From assembly GCA_963738375.1 (NCBI GenBank), contig CAVTWL010000010.1, positions 62,001 to 126,000 of the forward strand: a stretch of 64,000 nucleotides of DNA, written 5' to 3'. The translations under genes were made by a program, and so were the position numbers. The notes beneath the pieces are model-generated. The model saw only the letters and a program-made list of their open reading frames with translations. It searched no databases and was not told the origin of the DNA. Positions 10,246-18,449 of the stretch are shown piece after piece; position 1 is the first letter of the stretch; each line of letters starts with the position of its first letter. The stretch is from Bog-159 sp963738375 (lineage in GTDB: Bacteria; Acidobacteriota; Terriglobia; Bryobacterales; Bryobacteraceae).

Positions 10246-10752
10246 ATGACCTGGCACTCAATCGCGCTCGTCTTGCCCAGTCTTCTTTCAGCCTGCGCCA
10301 TGGCAGCACAGCAACCACAATCCCCACAACCCGAGAAGTCGAAACCGCCCGTCAAAACGGAACAGCGCGGGCGTATCCTAGGTATCGGCGGCGTCTTCTT
10401 CAAATCCGAGAATCGCGACCAGATGCGCGATTGGTATTCGAAGCACCTGGGACTCGCCGACAAGGGGGGAGGCCTGATGCTTCCCTGGCGGGAACACGAC
10501 GACCCCCAGAAAGAACACGTAACGGTTTGGTCGATCTTTCCCGCCTCCACCCACTATTTCGATCCCGGACACGCATCCTTCATGATCAACTACATCGTCG
10601 ACGACATGGACGCGCTCCTCGGCCGCTTAAAAGAAGAGGGAGTCAGAATTGACGATAAACGGATGAATGAGTCCTACGGCCGCTTCGCGTGGATCTATGA
10701 CCTGGATGGCAATAAGATCGAACTCTGGCAGCCGCTGCCCGCCAAGCCCTAA
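10246..10752 (+). CDS. Secreted VOC (glyoxalase/bleomycin-resistance fold) protein
   Basis: ATG 10246 has GGAGA nine bases upstream and gives a signal peptide (MTWHSIALVLPSLLSACAMA). The mature domain begins RGRILGIGGVFFKSENRDQM and follows the VOC pattern: DWYSKHLGLADKGGG, then the second half FMINYIVDDMDALLGRLKEE and YGRFAWIYDLDGNKIELWQP with the usual metal-ligand Glu in IELWQP. VOC enzymes are normally cytoplasmic, so export is unusual. Substrate unknown. A GTG at 10201 would add fifteen residues and is less well supported. Confidence 0.8.
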   Translation: MTWHSIALVLPSLLSACAMAAQQPQSPQPEKSKPPVKTEQRGRILGIGGVFFKSENRDQMRDWYSKHLGLADKGGGLMLPWREHDDPQKEHVTVWSIFPASTHYFDPGHASFMINYIVDDMDALLGRLKEEGVRIDDKRMNESYGRFAWIYDLDGNKIELWQPLPAKP

Positions 10753-10819
10753 GGGCCCTCCACTGCAAACGAAGCATTTGGTTTCTTAGCCGGCGGCGCG
10801 AGGCTGGCTTATCCTTATG

Positions 10820-10851
10820 TATACAGCCTGACTTAACAGTTTACCTGTATA
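10820..10851. promoter_or_regulatory. Inverted repeat upstream of the MarR gene
   Basis: TATACAG (10820-10826) and CTGTATA (10845-10851) form a perfect 7-base inverted repeat with an 18-base spacer; the second arm touches the ATG. A GTATAC palindrome lies within the first arm. Its position suggests autoregulation by the MarR-type protein. Confidence 0.4.
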
Positions 10852-11304
10852 TGTGCGATGATGTTCTGGTGGCGAATCGAAAGCGATCCAATCCGGCCGG
10901 GCTCCTGGCCGCCGAAATCCGCGCCGTATGCGGTAAGCTCAAGCGCCGCCTGCGCGTGCACGGAGGCAGCCACGATCTGACCCCATCCCAGGTCGCCGCC
11001 GTACTTCGGCTCGAAACCGGCGGGCCGGCCACGGTCTCGCATCTGGCGCGAGCCGAAGCCATGCGCCCGCAATCCATGAGCGCCGTGATTGCGCCGCTGC
11101 GGGAAGCGGGCCTGGTCTGGGCGCGTCCCCGACCCGGGCGACGGCCGCCAAACGCTCATGTCCCTGACGTCCAAATGCCTGCGGCTGCTGCACGACGGCA
11201 GAGCCGCCAGGCAGGACTGGCTCACCGCCGCCATCTCCCAAAAGCTATCCGCACCGCGAACAAGAAAAACTCACAGCGCCGCGCTCCAACTGCTTAGCCG
11301 CTGA
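10851..11304 (+). CDS. MarR-family transcriptional regulator (frameshifted)
   Basis: A winged-helix MarR-type protein of about 150 residues. The N-terminal part includes HDLTPSQVAAVLRLETGGPA, then TVSHLARAEAMRPQSMSAVI and PLREAGLV, the recognition region. The wing continues in another frame as DPGDGRQTLMSLTSKCLRLL, and the end reads EQEKL plus ALQLLSR in two further frames. At least three single-base changes (near 11128, 11250 and 11275) are needed. It precedes an isochorismatase remnant, a small membrane protein and an MFS exporter in the same direction; regulation of that exporter is plausible. Confidence 0.75.
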
Positions 11305-11320
11305 TTCGAGGACTGACCCA

Positions 11321-11822
11321 ATGCCCCTCACAACTCTTGACCCCGACACCGCATTCATCGTCATCGACCTGCAACAAGGCATCGTCAACGGAAACTTCAT
11401 TCATCCCATCGCCGCCATCGTTCATCGAACGTGCGCGCCGATCGACGCCTTCCGCGCACAAAACCTCTCAGCCGCTCTGGTCAATGTGGCTGGACGGCCG
11501 CCGGGCCGCACCGAACAGGGCCCCCGCGCCAACATCGCTTTCTCCAAAGTCTGGACCCGACTGCTGCCCGACTGGATAGGCAGCCAGACGATATCGCCGT
11601 CACCAAGCGAAGCTGGGGCGCCTTTGCCACCACCGACCTAGAGCGCCAACTGAAAGCGCGAGGCGTAACCCAGAACGTCACCGGCTCGAACTCGATGGCG
11701 TGAAGCATCGATAGCGGTGAGGATGCCCGGCACAACTAACCCGCATCGCGCAACGACGTCTCCGCGAAGCGCCGGAGAAACCGGGGACGGTCCACGCATC
11801 GGCGAAATCATCTCGCTCCCAG
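11321..11822 (+). pseudogene. Isochorismatase-like cysteine hydrolase, decayed
   Basis: The start matches the isochorismatase-like hydrolase family: DPDTAFIVIDLQQGIVNGNF with the catalytic Asp, then LVNVAGRPPGRTEQGPRA. After a shift near 11583 it continues QPDDIAVTKRSWGAFATTDL with the catalytic Lys, and LKARGVTQNV. The next segment, which should hold the catalytic Cys loop, is missing. A stop falls at 11701-11703, and only a weak tail (AGETGDGPRIGEIISL) remains near 11775-11822. The loss of about forty residues cannot be explained by one base, so this looks like real decay. Confidence 0.6.
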
Positions 11823-11860
11823 GAAATCCTCGATCGCTGCAAAAGAAAGGAACCCTCATC

Positions 11861-12189
11861 ATGAACTGGCTTTGGCTATTGTCATATTTCTTCGCAGGCG
11901 TCTTCGCCGCAAACGCCATCCCGCATTTCGTCTCCGGCATGACGGGCCGCCCCTTCCAAAGTCCCTTCGCCAAACCGCCCGGCAAAGGGCTCTCCTCTTC
12001 GCCGTCAACGTCCTCTGGGGATTCTTCAACGCGGTCGTCGCCTATCTGCTGGTCGTGCGAGTCGGCGCCTTCCATCCGCGCACGACCACCCACATCCTCG
12101 CGTTCGGCCTGGGCGCGCTGCTCATCAGCCTCCACGCGGCGCATCACTTCGGCCAGTTTCATGGAGGCAATTCGCCGCCGCGCCCATGA
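11861..12189 (+). CDS. Small membrane protein
   Basis: AAAGGA precedes ATG 11861. The protein, about 110 residues, begins MNWLWLLSYFFAGVFAANAI, then PHFVSGMTGRPFQSPFAKPP. One base change near 11990 moves it to the frame reading FAVNVLWGFFNAVVAYLLVV, then RTTTHILAFGLGALLISLHA and ARHFG-like HFGQFHGG. Three membrane segments are visible. The stop overlaps the ATG of the MFS gene (ATGA). I recognise it as a conserved uncharacterised type but cannot name a function. Confidence 0.65.
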
Positions 12190-13418
12190 CCAACCCGATG
12201 TCCGGCACCTTCCGCTCCCTCGCAGAAGCTTCAACTTCCGCCTGTGGACCGCGGGCGCCCTCGTCTCCAACGTCGGCACCTGGATGCAGCGCGTCGCGCA
12301 GGACTGGCTGGTCCTGACGCAATTGACCCATCACGATGCGTCCGCGCTGGGCATCGTCATGGGCCTGCAGTTCGCGCCCGCAGCTTCTCTTCCTCCCCTG
12401 GACGGGATCGGCCGCCGACCGCCTCAATCAGCGCAAGCTCCTGATGTTCACCCAGGCCACTATGGGCGTGCTTGCTCTCGTCTTGGGAGCTCTCACCATC
12501 GCCGGCGTCGTCCGCCTCTGGCACGTGTACCTGTTCGCCTTTCTCTCCGGCTCCGCTGCCGCGCTGGATGCGCCGGTGCGGCAGACCTTCGTCGCCGAAA
12601 TGGCCGGCGATGCGGAACTTGCCAAATGCCATCGCGTTGAACTCAACATCATTCAATGCGGCCCACATGATCGGTCCCGCGGCCGCCGGTTTGCTCATCG
12701 CCGGCGTCGGCATCGGCTGGGCCTTCCTTCTGAACGGGATCTCCTTCGCGGCGGTTCTCATCTCCATGTCTTTCTTCCGCGTCTCCGAGATTGCGTCCCA
12801 ATGCCCGGGCGCACCGCACGCGCATCCGGATTTCTGGAAGGCTTTCGCTACGTCTGGAGCAAGCCGGACCTCCGGGCCATCCTGATCATGCTGTTCCTGA
12901 TCGGCACCTTCGGCTTGAACTTCCCCATCTTCATCTCCACCATGGCCGTCAACGTCTTCCACTCCGACGCGCGCGGGTTCGGCCTGCTCTCCTCCATCAT
13001 GGCCGTAGGCACGCTCTGCGGAGCTTTGTTCGCTGCCGGCCGGCGGAAAACAAACATGGCGTCTCTGCTGGCGGGCGCCGCCGTCTTCGGGCTCGGCTGC
13101 ACGCTCGCCGCCCTGGCCCCTGGATACTGGTGGTTCGGGGCCGCCCTCACGATCATCGGCGCGGCCGGGCTGACCTTCACCAACGGCACCAACAGCATCA
13201 TGCAACTCTCCACCGAACCCGCCATGCGCGGCCGGGTGATGGCGCTGCGCGTCGGGATCGCACTCGGCGGAACACCCATTGGCGCGCCCATCGTTGGTTG
13301 GGTCGCCAACCACTTCGGTCCGCGATGGGCGCTCGGCATCGGCGCGGCCGCGGGCTTTGCCGCGGCGCTGGTCGCGGCCTTCGTACTGGCAAGCCGAAAA
13401 GAGTCCCAGCTCGCGTAG
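12186..13418 (+). CDS. MFS transporter, EntS/MFS_3 type (frameshifted)
   Basis: A twelve-helix exporter of about 410 residues, similar to enterobactin-exporter-like MFS proteins. Conserved parts are FNFRLWTAGALVSNVGTWMQ, RVAQDWLVLTQL, TGSAADRLNQRKLLMFTQA and LDAPVRQTFVAEMAGDAELA, then NAIALNSTSFNAAHMIGPAA. The C-terminal half (GFRYVWSKPDLRAILIMLFL to SRKESQLA) is intact. Four or five single-base changes between about 12225 and 12835 split the N-terminal half. Co-translation with the small membrane protein is suggested by the 4-base overlap. Substrate unknown. Confidence 0.82.
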
Positions 13419-13441
13419 CATGCTCCTTTGCCCTCTCCCCC

Positions 13442-14398
13442 TTAGACAAACACCGCGCGCCAAAGCGTCACTACCAGCGCGTGCGTCACCATGCTGGCCC
13501 GGATGCTCCGCGCCTGCCGGTACGCCCGCCCATAAAACCACCCTGCCACCGCCGCCGCCACCGCAAACCTCCAGTTCGGAAACCCGCGAAATCCTAAATG
13601 CACCGTCCCAAACAAAATCGCGGCCCACACCATTCCGCCTTGCGCGCTTCCCGTCCACTCCACCAGCCAGTGCTGCAGCAATCCCCGGAAGAAGAACTCT
13701 TCCGACAACGCCACCACCCACAGCATCCCCAAAAAAGTCGCCGCGATCTTCCACAGAGCCATCCCCGGCCCCAGCCGAACCATCTGTGTCACCCACACTA
13801 AAGGCGCCGCCACGATCAGGAAATACACGAAGTTCCGAAAGCCGATCTTCCACTCCGCCAGACTCGGCACAAATCCATACCGCATCCCGGGCACCCGCCG
13901 CTCCACCAGCATCACCATGGCGCACACGCGCGTCAACCCCACATGACCCAGAATTTCCAGATGCAGCCCCGCCGCCGGCGACGTATAAATCCGGTCGAAA
14001 TAGCCGCGCAAAATCACCGCCGCCACCAGCACCACGAACGCGCCATCCGTCACCGGCGCAGCCGGTAGGATCCGATACCAAAGCCCGAGCGCAACCGCCA
14101 GCGCCGCCAATTGCGCCAGCGCCAGCCAGCGGAACTGGCCCGTGTTCGCCGCATAAATAAAGTACGGCGCAACAAAGGTCACCGTGACGAACCACGGCAG
14201 TACGCGCGCAAATCGCTCCCGCACATCCTCAAACGCCGGGACCAGATAGAATGGATACTCGATCAGAAACGCGGCCAGAACCGGAACCGCCACCCACGCA
14301 GGAATGTTTTTCGCACGAGCATACAGCAAGCCCGCGGCGCTCAGGGCGGTCCAACCGGCCAGCAGTGCCGCCCGGAAACCGCCGAGCGATTTATTCAT
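13442..14398 (-). CDS. CPBP-family intramembrane metalloprotease
   Basis: A 318-residue polytopic membrane protein with the CPBP (CAAX protease/bacteriocin-processing) motifs: EEFFFRG near residue 235 (EExxxR), FGTVHLGF near residue 265 (FxxxH) and a final SIRASMVTHALVV. About eight membrane segments. The third motif ends in Val rather than the usual Asn, which may matter for activity. The start ATG 14398 has no ribosome binding site but TAGAAT ends seven bases before it. It is divergent from the LolA-like gene. Substrate unknown. Confidence 0.82.
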   Translation of the reverse strand: MNKSLGGFRAALLAGWTALSAAGLLYARAKNIPAWVAVPVLAAFLIEYPFYLVPAFEDVRERFARVLPWFVTVTFVAPYFIYAANTGQFRWLALAQLAALAVALGLWYRILPAAPVTDGAFVVLVAAVILRGYFDRIYTSPAAGLHLEILGHVGLTRVCAMVMLVERRVPGMRYGFVPSLAEWKIGFRNFVYFLIVAAPLVWVTQMVRLGPGMALWKIAATFLGMLWVVALSEEFFFRGLLQHWLVEWTGSAQGGMVWAAILFGTVHLGFRGFPNWRFAVAAAVAGWFYGRAYRQARSIRASMVTHALVVTLWRAVFV

Positions 14399-15119
14399 CG
14401 CCCTAATTCTAGCATTGGGGTACGCAGCCTCCCTCGCATCCGCTCAGGACCCTCCCCCCAACCTCCCGCGCCGCATCGCCCACATGGAAAGCGAGACCCA
14501 AGCCGCCCGCAACCACTACACCTACCGTCAAACGCTGGTCTTCGCCGAACTCGATTCGCACGGCGCAGCCACCGGCGAATACCGCGAAGAGCGCGACATC
14601 ACTTTCTCCCCCGAACACGAACGCACGGAAGTCGTCATCGGCAAGCCGCTGCTCACCCTGAAGCGCCTCAAGATGACCGACGAAGATTTCCAGGATCTGC
14701 GCGGCATCCAGCCCTTCGTCATGACCGAAGATCAGCTTTGGAACTACGAAACCACCTTTCGCGGCGACGAGAACATCGATGGCGTCGATTGTTGGGTGCT
14801 CCGCATCCGGCCCCGCCAGATCCTGCAAGGCCAGCGCCTCTTCGACGGCATGCTCTGGGCCGACAAGAAAGACTTCTCCATCGTGCGTCTGGAAGGCCAG
14901 GCCGTGCCCCAGATTCTCAACCGCAAATCCGAAAACCTGTTCCCGCGCTTCACCACCATCCGCCAGGCCGTCGATGGCGTACACCGCTTTCCGTTGGCCA
15001 CTTACTCCGACGATACATTGCCCTTCAGCACCGGCTTGCAGCGCGTCCGCATGACCATCCGTTACACGCAGTACAAGCGATTCGGCGCGGATTCCGTCAT
15101 CCAGTTCGACAAACCCTGA
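14304..15119 (+). CDS. Exported LolA-like protein, start uncertain
   Basis: The mature protein follows a signal-like stretch (FIALILALGYAASLASAQ). It reads RIAHMESETQAARNHYTYRQ, TLVFAELDSHGAATGEYREE, then WNYETTFRGDENIDGVDCWV and DGMLWADKKDFSIVRLEGQA, a pattern of outer-membrane lipoprotein-sorting-like (LolA fold) proteins. It is a distant paralogue of the protein at 17582-18421. The first available ATG (14304) overlaps the start of the divergent CPBP gene by 95 bases; a TTG at 14415 leaves too short a signal. The end is one base from the next MFS ATG, so they are co-transcribed. Confidence 0.65.
   Translation: MFFARAYSKPAALRAVQPASSAARKPPSDLFIALILALGYAASLASAQDPPPNLPRRIAHMESETQAARNHYTYRQTLVFAELDSHGAATGEYREERDITFSPEHERTEVVIGKPLLTLKRLKMTDEDFQDLRGIQPFVMTEDQLWNYETTFRGDENIDGVDCWVLRIRPRQILQGQRLFDGMLWADKKDFSIVRLEGQAVPQILNRKSENLFPRFTTIRQAVDGVHRFPLATYSDDTLPFSTGLQRVRMTIRYTQYKRFGADSVIQFDKP
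14406..14411 (-). promoter_or_regulatory. -10 element, leaderless-type start
   Basis: TAGAAT on the minus strand ends seven bases before ATG 14398 of the CPBP protease gene; no ribosome binding site is seen. Confidence 0.5.
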
Positions 15120-15120
15120 A

Positions 15121-16371
15121 ATGCCGCGAGCACTCTGGCGGCAACGCGATTTTCTGAAGCTGTGGACCGGCCAGTCCGTCTCCCAAGTCGGCTCCTGGAT
15201 CACGCTGGTCGGACTGCCCATCGCGGCCGCTCAGATGCTCAACGCCTCTCCGATGCAAATGGGCATCCTCAGCGGAGTAAGCGCCGCCGCCACGCTTTCC
15301 TTCGGCCTGTTCGCCGGCGCCTGGGCCGATCGCCTGCGCCGCCGCCCGCTCATGATCGCCGCCGACTTCGGCCGCGCCGCCGTGCTGGCCACCGTGCCGC
15401 TCGCCGCCGCCCTGAAGCACCTCACCATCGGCCATCTCTATATCGTTGCCGCGGCAGCTTCCACGCTCACCGTCATCTTCGACGTCAGCTATCAGGCGTA
15501 TCTGCCATCACTCGTCGGCCCTGACGATCTGCTCGAAGGCAACAGCAAACTGGCCCTCTCCGAGAACATCGCCGGAGTGGTCGGCCCAGGCATCACCGGC
15601 CTCCTGATCGCCGCCCTGACGGCGCCCATCGCCATCCTGTTCGATGCCCTGTCCTTCGTCTGGTCGGCCGTCTCGGTATGGGTCATCCGCCAGCCCGAGC
15701 CCCGCCCGGCCCCGCACCCCGCGCCGCACATCGGACGCGAAATCGTCGAAGGCTTGCGCGCCTCCTGGCATCAACCCATCCTGCGAAGCTTGCTGCTGCG
15801 AGGCGCCACCGCCGCCCTTTCCGTCGGCTTCGGCGGCAGCCTTTACATCCTCTACGCCGTGCGCGAATTGAAGATCGGCGCGGCAATGTTAGGGTGGGTC
15901 ATCGCGGTGGGAGGCTGCTCCGGCGTACTCGGAGCGCTGGCCGCCGCGCGCCTTTCGCGCCGCTTCGGCATCGGTCCCACCCTCATCGCCTCCGCCATGA
16001 CCGTCGCCGTCGCATCCCTCCTCCCCCCCCTCGCGCGCGGACCCGCAGCTCTCTGCGCCGCGATCCTCGCCGTCGCTCAGCTCGGCGACATCGGCTGGAC
16101 CATTTTCGACATCAACGCGCTTACCCTCCGCCAGGGCATCGCGCCCGCAAACCTGCTCGGCCGCGTCAGCTCCGCCTCCCACCTGATGTTTCGCGGCATC
16201 CTGCCGCTAGGTGCGCTGCTGGGCGGAGCGCTCGCCGAATCCATCGGCCTCCGCGCCGCCATGTTCGTAGGCGCAACGGGCTCGCTGCTCTCCACACTCT
16301 GGCTGATCTTCTCGCCCATCCGCCGCCTGCGCGAAGCGCCCAAAGCTGCGAATCCAACGCCAAATATCTGA
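15121..16371 (+). CDS. MFS transporter
   Basis: An intact 416-residue twelve-helix major facilitator. It begins MPRALWRQRDFLKLWTGQSV and has the A-like motif GAWADRLRRRPLMIAADFGR after helix 2, VSYQAYLPSLVGPDDLLEGN, and a repeated half near SLLLRGATAALSVGFGGSLY. It belongs to the same broad MFS_3-type exporter group as the gene at 12186. The ATG follows the preceding stop by one base. Substrate unknown; drug or siderophore export is only the family's usual role. Confidence 0.85.
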   Translation: MPRALWRQRDFLKLWTGQSVSQVGSWITLVGLPIAAAQMLNASPMQMGILSGVSAAATLSFGLFAGAWADRLRRRPLMIAADFGRAAVLATVPLAAALKHLTIGHLYIVAAAASTLTVIFDVSYQAYLPSLVGPDDLLEGNSKLALSENIAGVVGPGITGLLIAALTAPIAILFDALSFVWSAVSVWVIRQPEPRPAPHPAPHIGREIVEGLRASWHQPILRSLLLRGATAALSVGFGGSLYILYAVRELKIGAAMLGWVIAVGGCSGVLGALAAARLSRRFGIGPTLIASAMTVAVASLLPPLARGPAALCAAILAVAQLGDIGWTIFDINALTLRQGIAPANLLGRVSSASHLMFRGILPLGALLGGALAESIGLRAAMFVGATGSLLSTLWLIFSPIRRLREAPKAANPTPNI

Positions 16372-16404
16372 TCGCCGCACCTGCACTAACCAGGGTGCCG
16401 CCGC

Positions 16405-16560
16405 GTCGATGCGATACTTCTTCACCGCCCCGGCGCCATGCCTCAGTTGACGCTCCGAGTAGCCCTCGCTCCGTACCCTTTCCTGCTTCGCCCTATCTAT
16501 CCAAGTCCTGCCGCGAAACTGAGGAACGATTTCGCCAGTGTCGCGCGGTCATCACGCCCG
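16405..16560 (-). pseudogene. Fragmentary copy of the LolA-like gene at 17582-18421
   Basis: This stretch holds no intact gene, but two blocks on the minus strand match the LolA-like gene 1.3 kb away. GATGCGATACTTCTTCACC here matches GATCCGGTACTTCTTCACC there, encoding VKKYRI. Around 16491-16545 the translation FRGRTWIDRAK matches FRGKIWIDKAD. The blocks are closer together than in the intact gene and lie in different frames, so this is a shrunken remnant of a duplicated gene. Confidence 0.6.
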
Positions 16561-16642
16561 GGATGCGGGGCAGACCCGCGAAGCGCCGCGGGCAGGAGCT
16601 GTCCGCAAGCATTGGCCCCACTGAAGCGCTATACTTAAGTCC

Positions 16643-16930
16643 GTGGTTCCCAATGAGTTACATGCTCTCTTCTGGGACGTGAACCTTGGCGGCTTTGATC
16701 CCGTCGCCTACCCGGATTACACCATCTTCCGCGTTCTCGAATACGGCGACGTTGCTGCGCTCCAATGGCTTCGCACAATCTTCCCGGAGGAAGAAATCCG
16801 CCGCGTGATCTGTTCCGAGCAGCGGTTGTCTCCGAAATCCGCGACGTTTTGGGCGCTTGTCTACCGAATTCCCCACGATCAGGTTGCCGCCCTCCGCGAG
16901 GAACGGCTTGGTCCGGTGACACATGCGTAA
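16643..16930 (+). CDS. DUF6922-like protein, likely antitoxin of the AbiEii module
   Basis: A 95-residue protein beginning at GTG 16643: MVPNELHALFWDVNLGGFDP, then VAYPDYTIFRVLEYGDVAAL and IFPEEEIRRVICSEQRLSPK. This Phe-Trp-Asp opening and the YGD block match small proteins that usually precede AbiEii-like nucleotidyltransferases. TATACT ends seven bases before the GTG, so the message may be leaderless. The stop overlaps the next ATG by eight bases. The antitoxin role is inferred from its partner. Confidence 0.7.
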   Translation: MVPNELHALFWDVNLGGFDPVAYPDYTIFRVLEYGDVAALQWLRTIFPEEEIRRVICSEQRLSPKSATFWALVYRIPHDQVAALREERLGPVTHA

Positions 16931-17624
16931 CCCCCCCCCCAGAAATCAGCACGATTGGCGCCGCGAAACCATTACCAAGGCGATGGAGGGCACCGTCCAA
17001 TCGCTTCATGACCGGACCGTCCTCGAAGGAGCTTATCTGGCCGGCGGAACCGGGCTCGCACTTCAGTTCGGTCACCGACAGTCGTTAGACCTGGATTTCT
17101 TCGTCCGAGACTCGTTCGACGAAGACCGATTGCTCCAGCGAATCCAAGGCATCCCCGGCGTTTCCGTGGCCACGCGAGCGCCGCAGACGCTCCACCTGAC
17201 TATCCAGAGCGTGAAAGTGAGTTTCCTCGGCTATGCGTACCCGCTCCTCTTTCCGTGCGCGCCGTTCTTAGGAGTACCGGTGGCCGACCCCCGCGACATC
17301 GCGTGCATGAAAATCACCGCTATCGCCAGCCGCGGCACCAAACGCGACTTCGTCGATTTGTATGCCGCCGGCCAGCGGCACGGTCTTGCGGAACTTCTCG
17401 CCTTATTCGAACGCAAATACGCGCAAACCGCCTATAACAGTATCCACATCCTGAAGTCGCTCACCTATTTCACCGATGCCGAGAAAGACCCCATGCCACA
17501 CATGCTCATTCCGCTCGACTGGCCGGCCGTAAAGCACTACTTCCAGCAAGAAGCCGCGCGCTTCGCGCCCCCTCCCACCCCTCACCGCGCCGGCCCCACT
17601 CCCACCACCCGCGAGTCTACCTGA
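16923..17624 (+). CDS. AbiEii/AbiGii-type nucleotidyltransferase (toxin)
   Basis: A 233-residue nucleotidyltransferase of the AbiEii type IV toxin family. The catalytic signature is clear: LAGGTGLALQFGHRQSLDLD followed by FF (GG..A, D.D), then DPRDIACMKITAIASRGTKR and DFVDLY. AbiEii-type toxins modify tRNA or other targets to stop growth upon phage attack. Codons 3-6 are a run of ten C bases (16931-16940); a gain or loss of one would abolish the protein. The C-terminal tail (APPPTPHRAGPTPTT) overlaps the end of the facing LolA-like gene by 43 bases. Confidence 0.8.
   Translation: MRNPPPRNQHDWRRETITKAMEGTVQSLHDRTVLEGAYLAGGTGLALQFGHRQSLDLDFFVRDSFDEDRLLQRIQGIPGVSVATRAPQTLHLTIQSVKVSFLGYAYPLLFPCAPFLGVPVADPRDIACMKITAIASRGTKRDFVDLYAAGQRHGLAELLALFERKYAQTAYNSIHILKSLTYFTDAEKDPMPHMLIPLDWPAVKHYFQQEAARFAPPPTPHRAGPTPTTREST
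16931..16940 (+). repeat. Poly-C(10) tract at the toxin start
   Basis: Ten consecutive C bases lie directly after ATGCGTAA of the AbiEii gene, spanning codons 3-6. As written the tract keeps the gene in frame. It is the longest homopolymer I noticed in the window. Confidence 0.75.
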
Positions 17625-18421
17625 AACCTCTTGTAATCCGCAAATTTGGTCTCCGACTCGATCCGGTACTTCTTCACCAGCGCTAGCCGCGCCGACGCCT
17701 TCGCCTCAATCCGCTTCGGCAGCCACACTTCATCGTTCACCCGCGTCATCTCTATGACAAGGCGCGCGCCCTGGTTCAGACGCGCGATGAACAACCCCCA
17801 CGTCACATCCCCGGTGGCCTCCGCCTCCGTCCGCACCCACTGGTAATCCGCCTTATCGATCCAGATCTTGCCGCGAAACTTCGGGAACAATTTCGCCAGC
17901 GTGCTGCGCGCATGATAACCGGGCCGGGGCGCCCCTTCGATGATCCACGCACCCCGCCCGTCTATCGCCGCCTCGCCCGTAATCCGGAAATCGAACGCAT
18001 CCGGCACTTCGTCGATCGGCTCCCGCTCCCGCTGCCGTTTCTTTTCCCACTCGGCGATCCGCTTGGCCCGTTCGCCCGGGCTCTCTTTCTGCCGCGCCGC
18101 AATGCTGTCCGCCAGCTTCTTCTGCTCCGTGGCTTCTTCTTCCTTCGTCAGCCCGTGGTCGTCCTTGCCCACCAGCCGCCGGTAAGGCGAGCCTTCCAGC
18201 ATAGTCACGTCGTACAGGAAAATCTTGCGCGCCTTCACGTGCCCCGCGGAATCGAACTCCCTCGTGTCCGACCGCTCCAGAAACGTGTAATTGCGCGCCG
18301 CCGCCAGGTTGTGGTCCATCCGTTCGACCGAACGCCGCACAATCTCGCGCGCATCCTGCCCCGCCGTCAGCGTGTGAGCGAAAGCGAAAGCGAAAAACAA
18401 GACAGCCCGCATTGCCATCAT
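17582..18421 (-). CDS. Exported LolA-like protein
   Basis: ATG 18421 gives a signal peptide MMAMRAVLFFAFAFAHTLTA. The mature protein of about 260 residues starts with EIVRRSVERMDHNLAAARNY, TFLERSDTREFDSAGHVKAR, then a charged, probably coiled-coil stretch (ERAKRIAEWEKKRQREREP). The second half (WIIEGAPRPGYHARSTLAKL, FPKFRGKIWIDKADYQWVRT) is the LolA-like sheet seen in outer-membrane lipoprotein-sorting relatives. It is paralogous to the protein ending at 15119 and to a fragment at 16405-16560. It follows the PgeF gene by 28 bases. Ligand unknown. Confidence 0.75.
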   Translation of the reverse strand: MMAMRAVLFFAFAFAHTLTAGQDAREIVRRSVERMDHNLAAARNYTFLERSDTREFDSAGHVKARKIFLYDVTMLEGSPYRRLVGKDDHGLTKEEEATEQKKLADSIAARQKESPGERAKRIAEWEKKRQREREPIDEVPDAFDFRITGEAAIDGRGAWIIEGAPRPGYHARSTLAKLFPKFRGKIWIDKADYQWVRTEAEATGDVTWGLFIARLNQGARLVIEMTRVNDEVWLPKRIEAKASARLALVKKYRIESETKFADYKRFQVDSRVVGVGPAR

Positions 18422-18449
18422 ATACGTGCCCCGCCGCGCCCCCGTTGCG

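Noticed and set aside
12357..14195. A 612-codon open frame on the minus strand
   Set aside because: It lies antisense to the MFS gene and out of frame with the CPBP protease; composition is Gly/Ala/Arg-rich without motifs.
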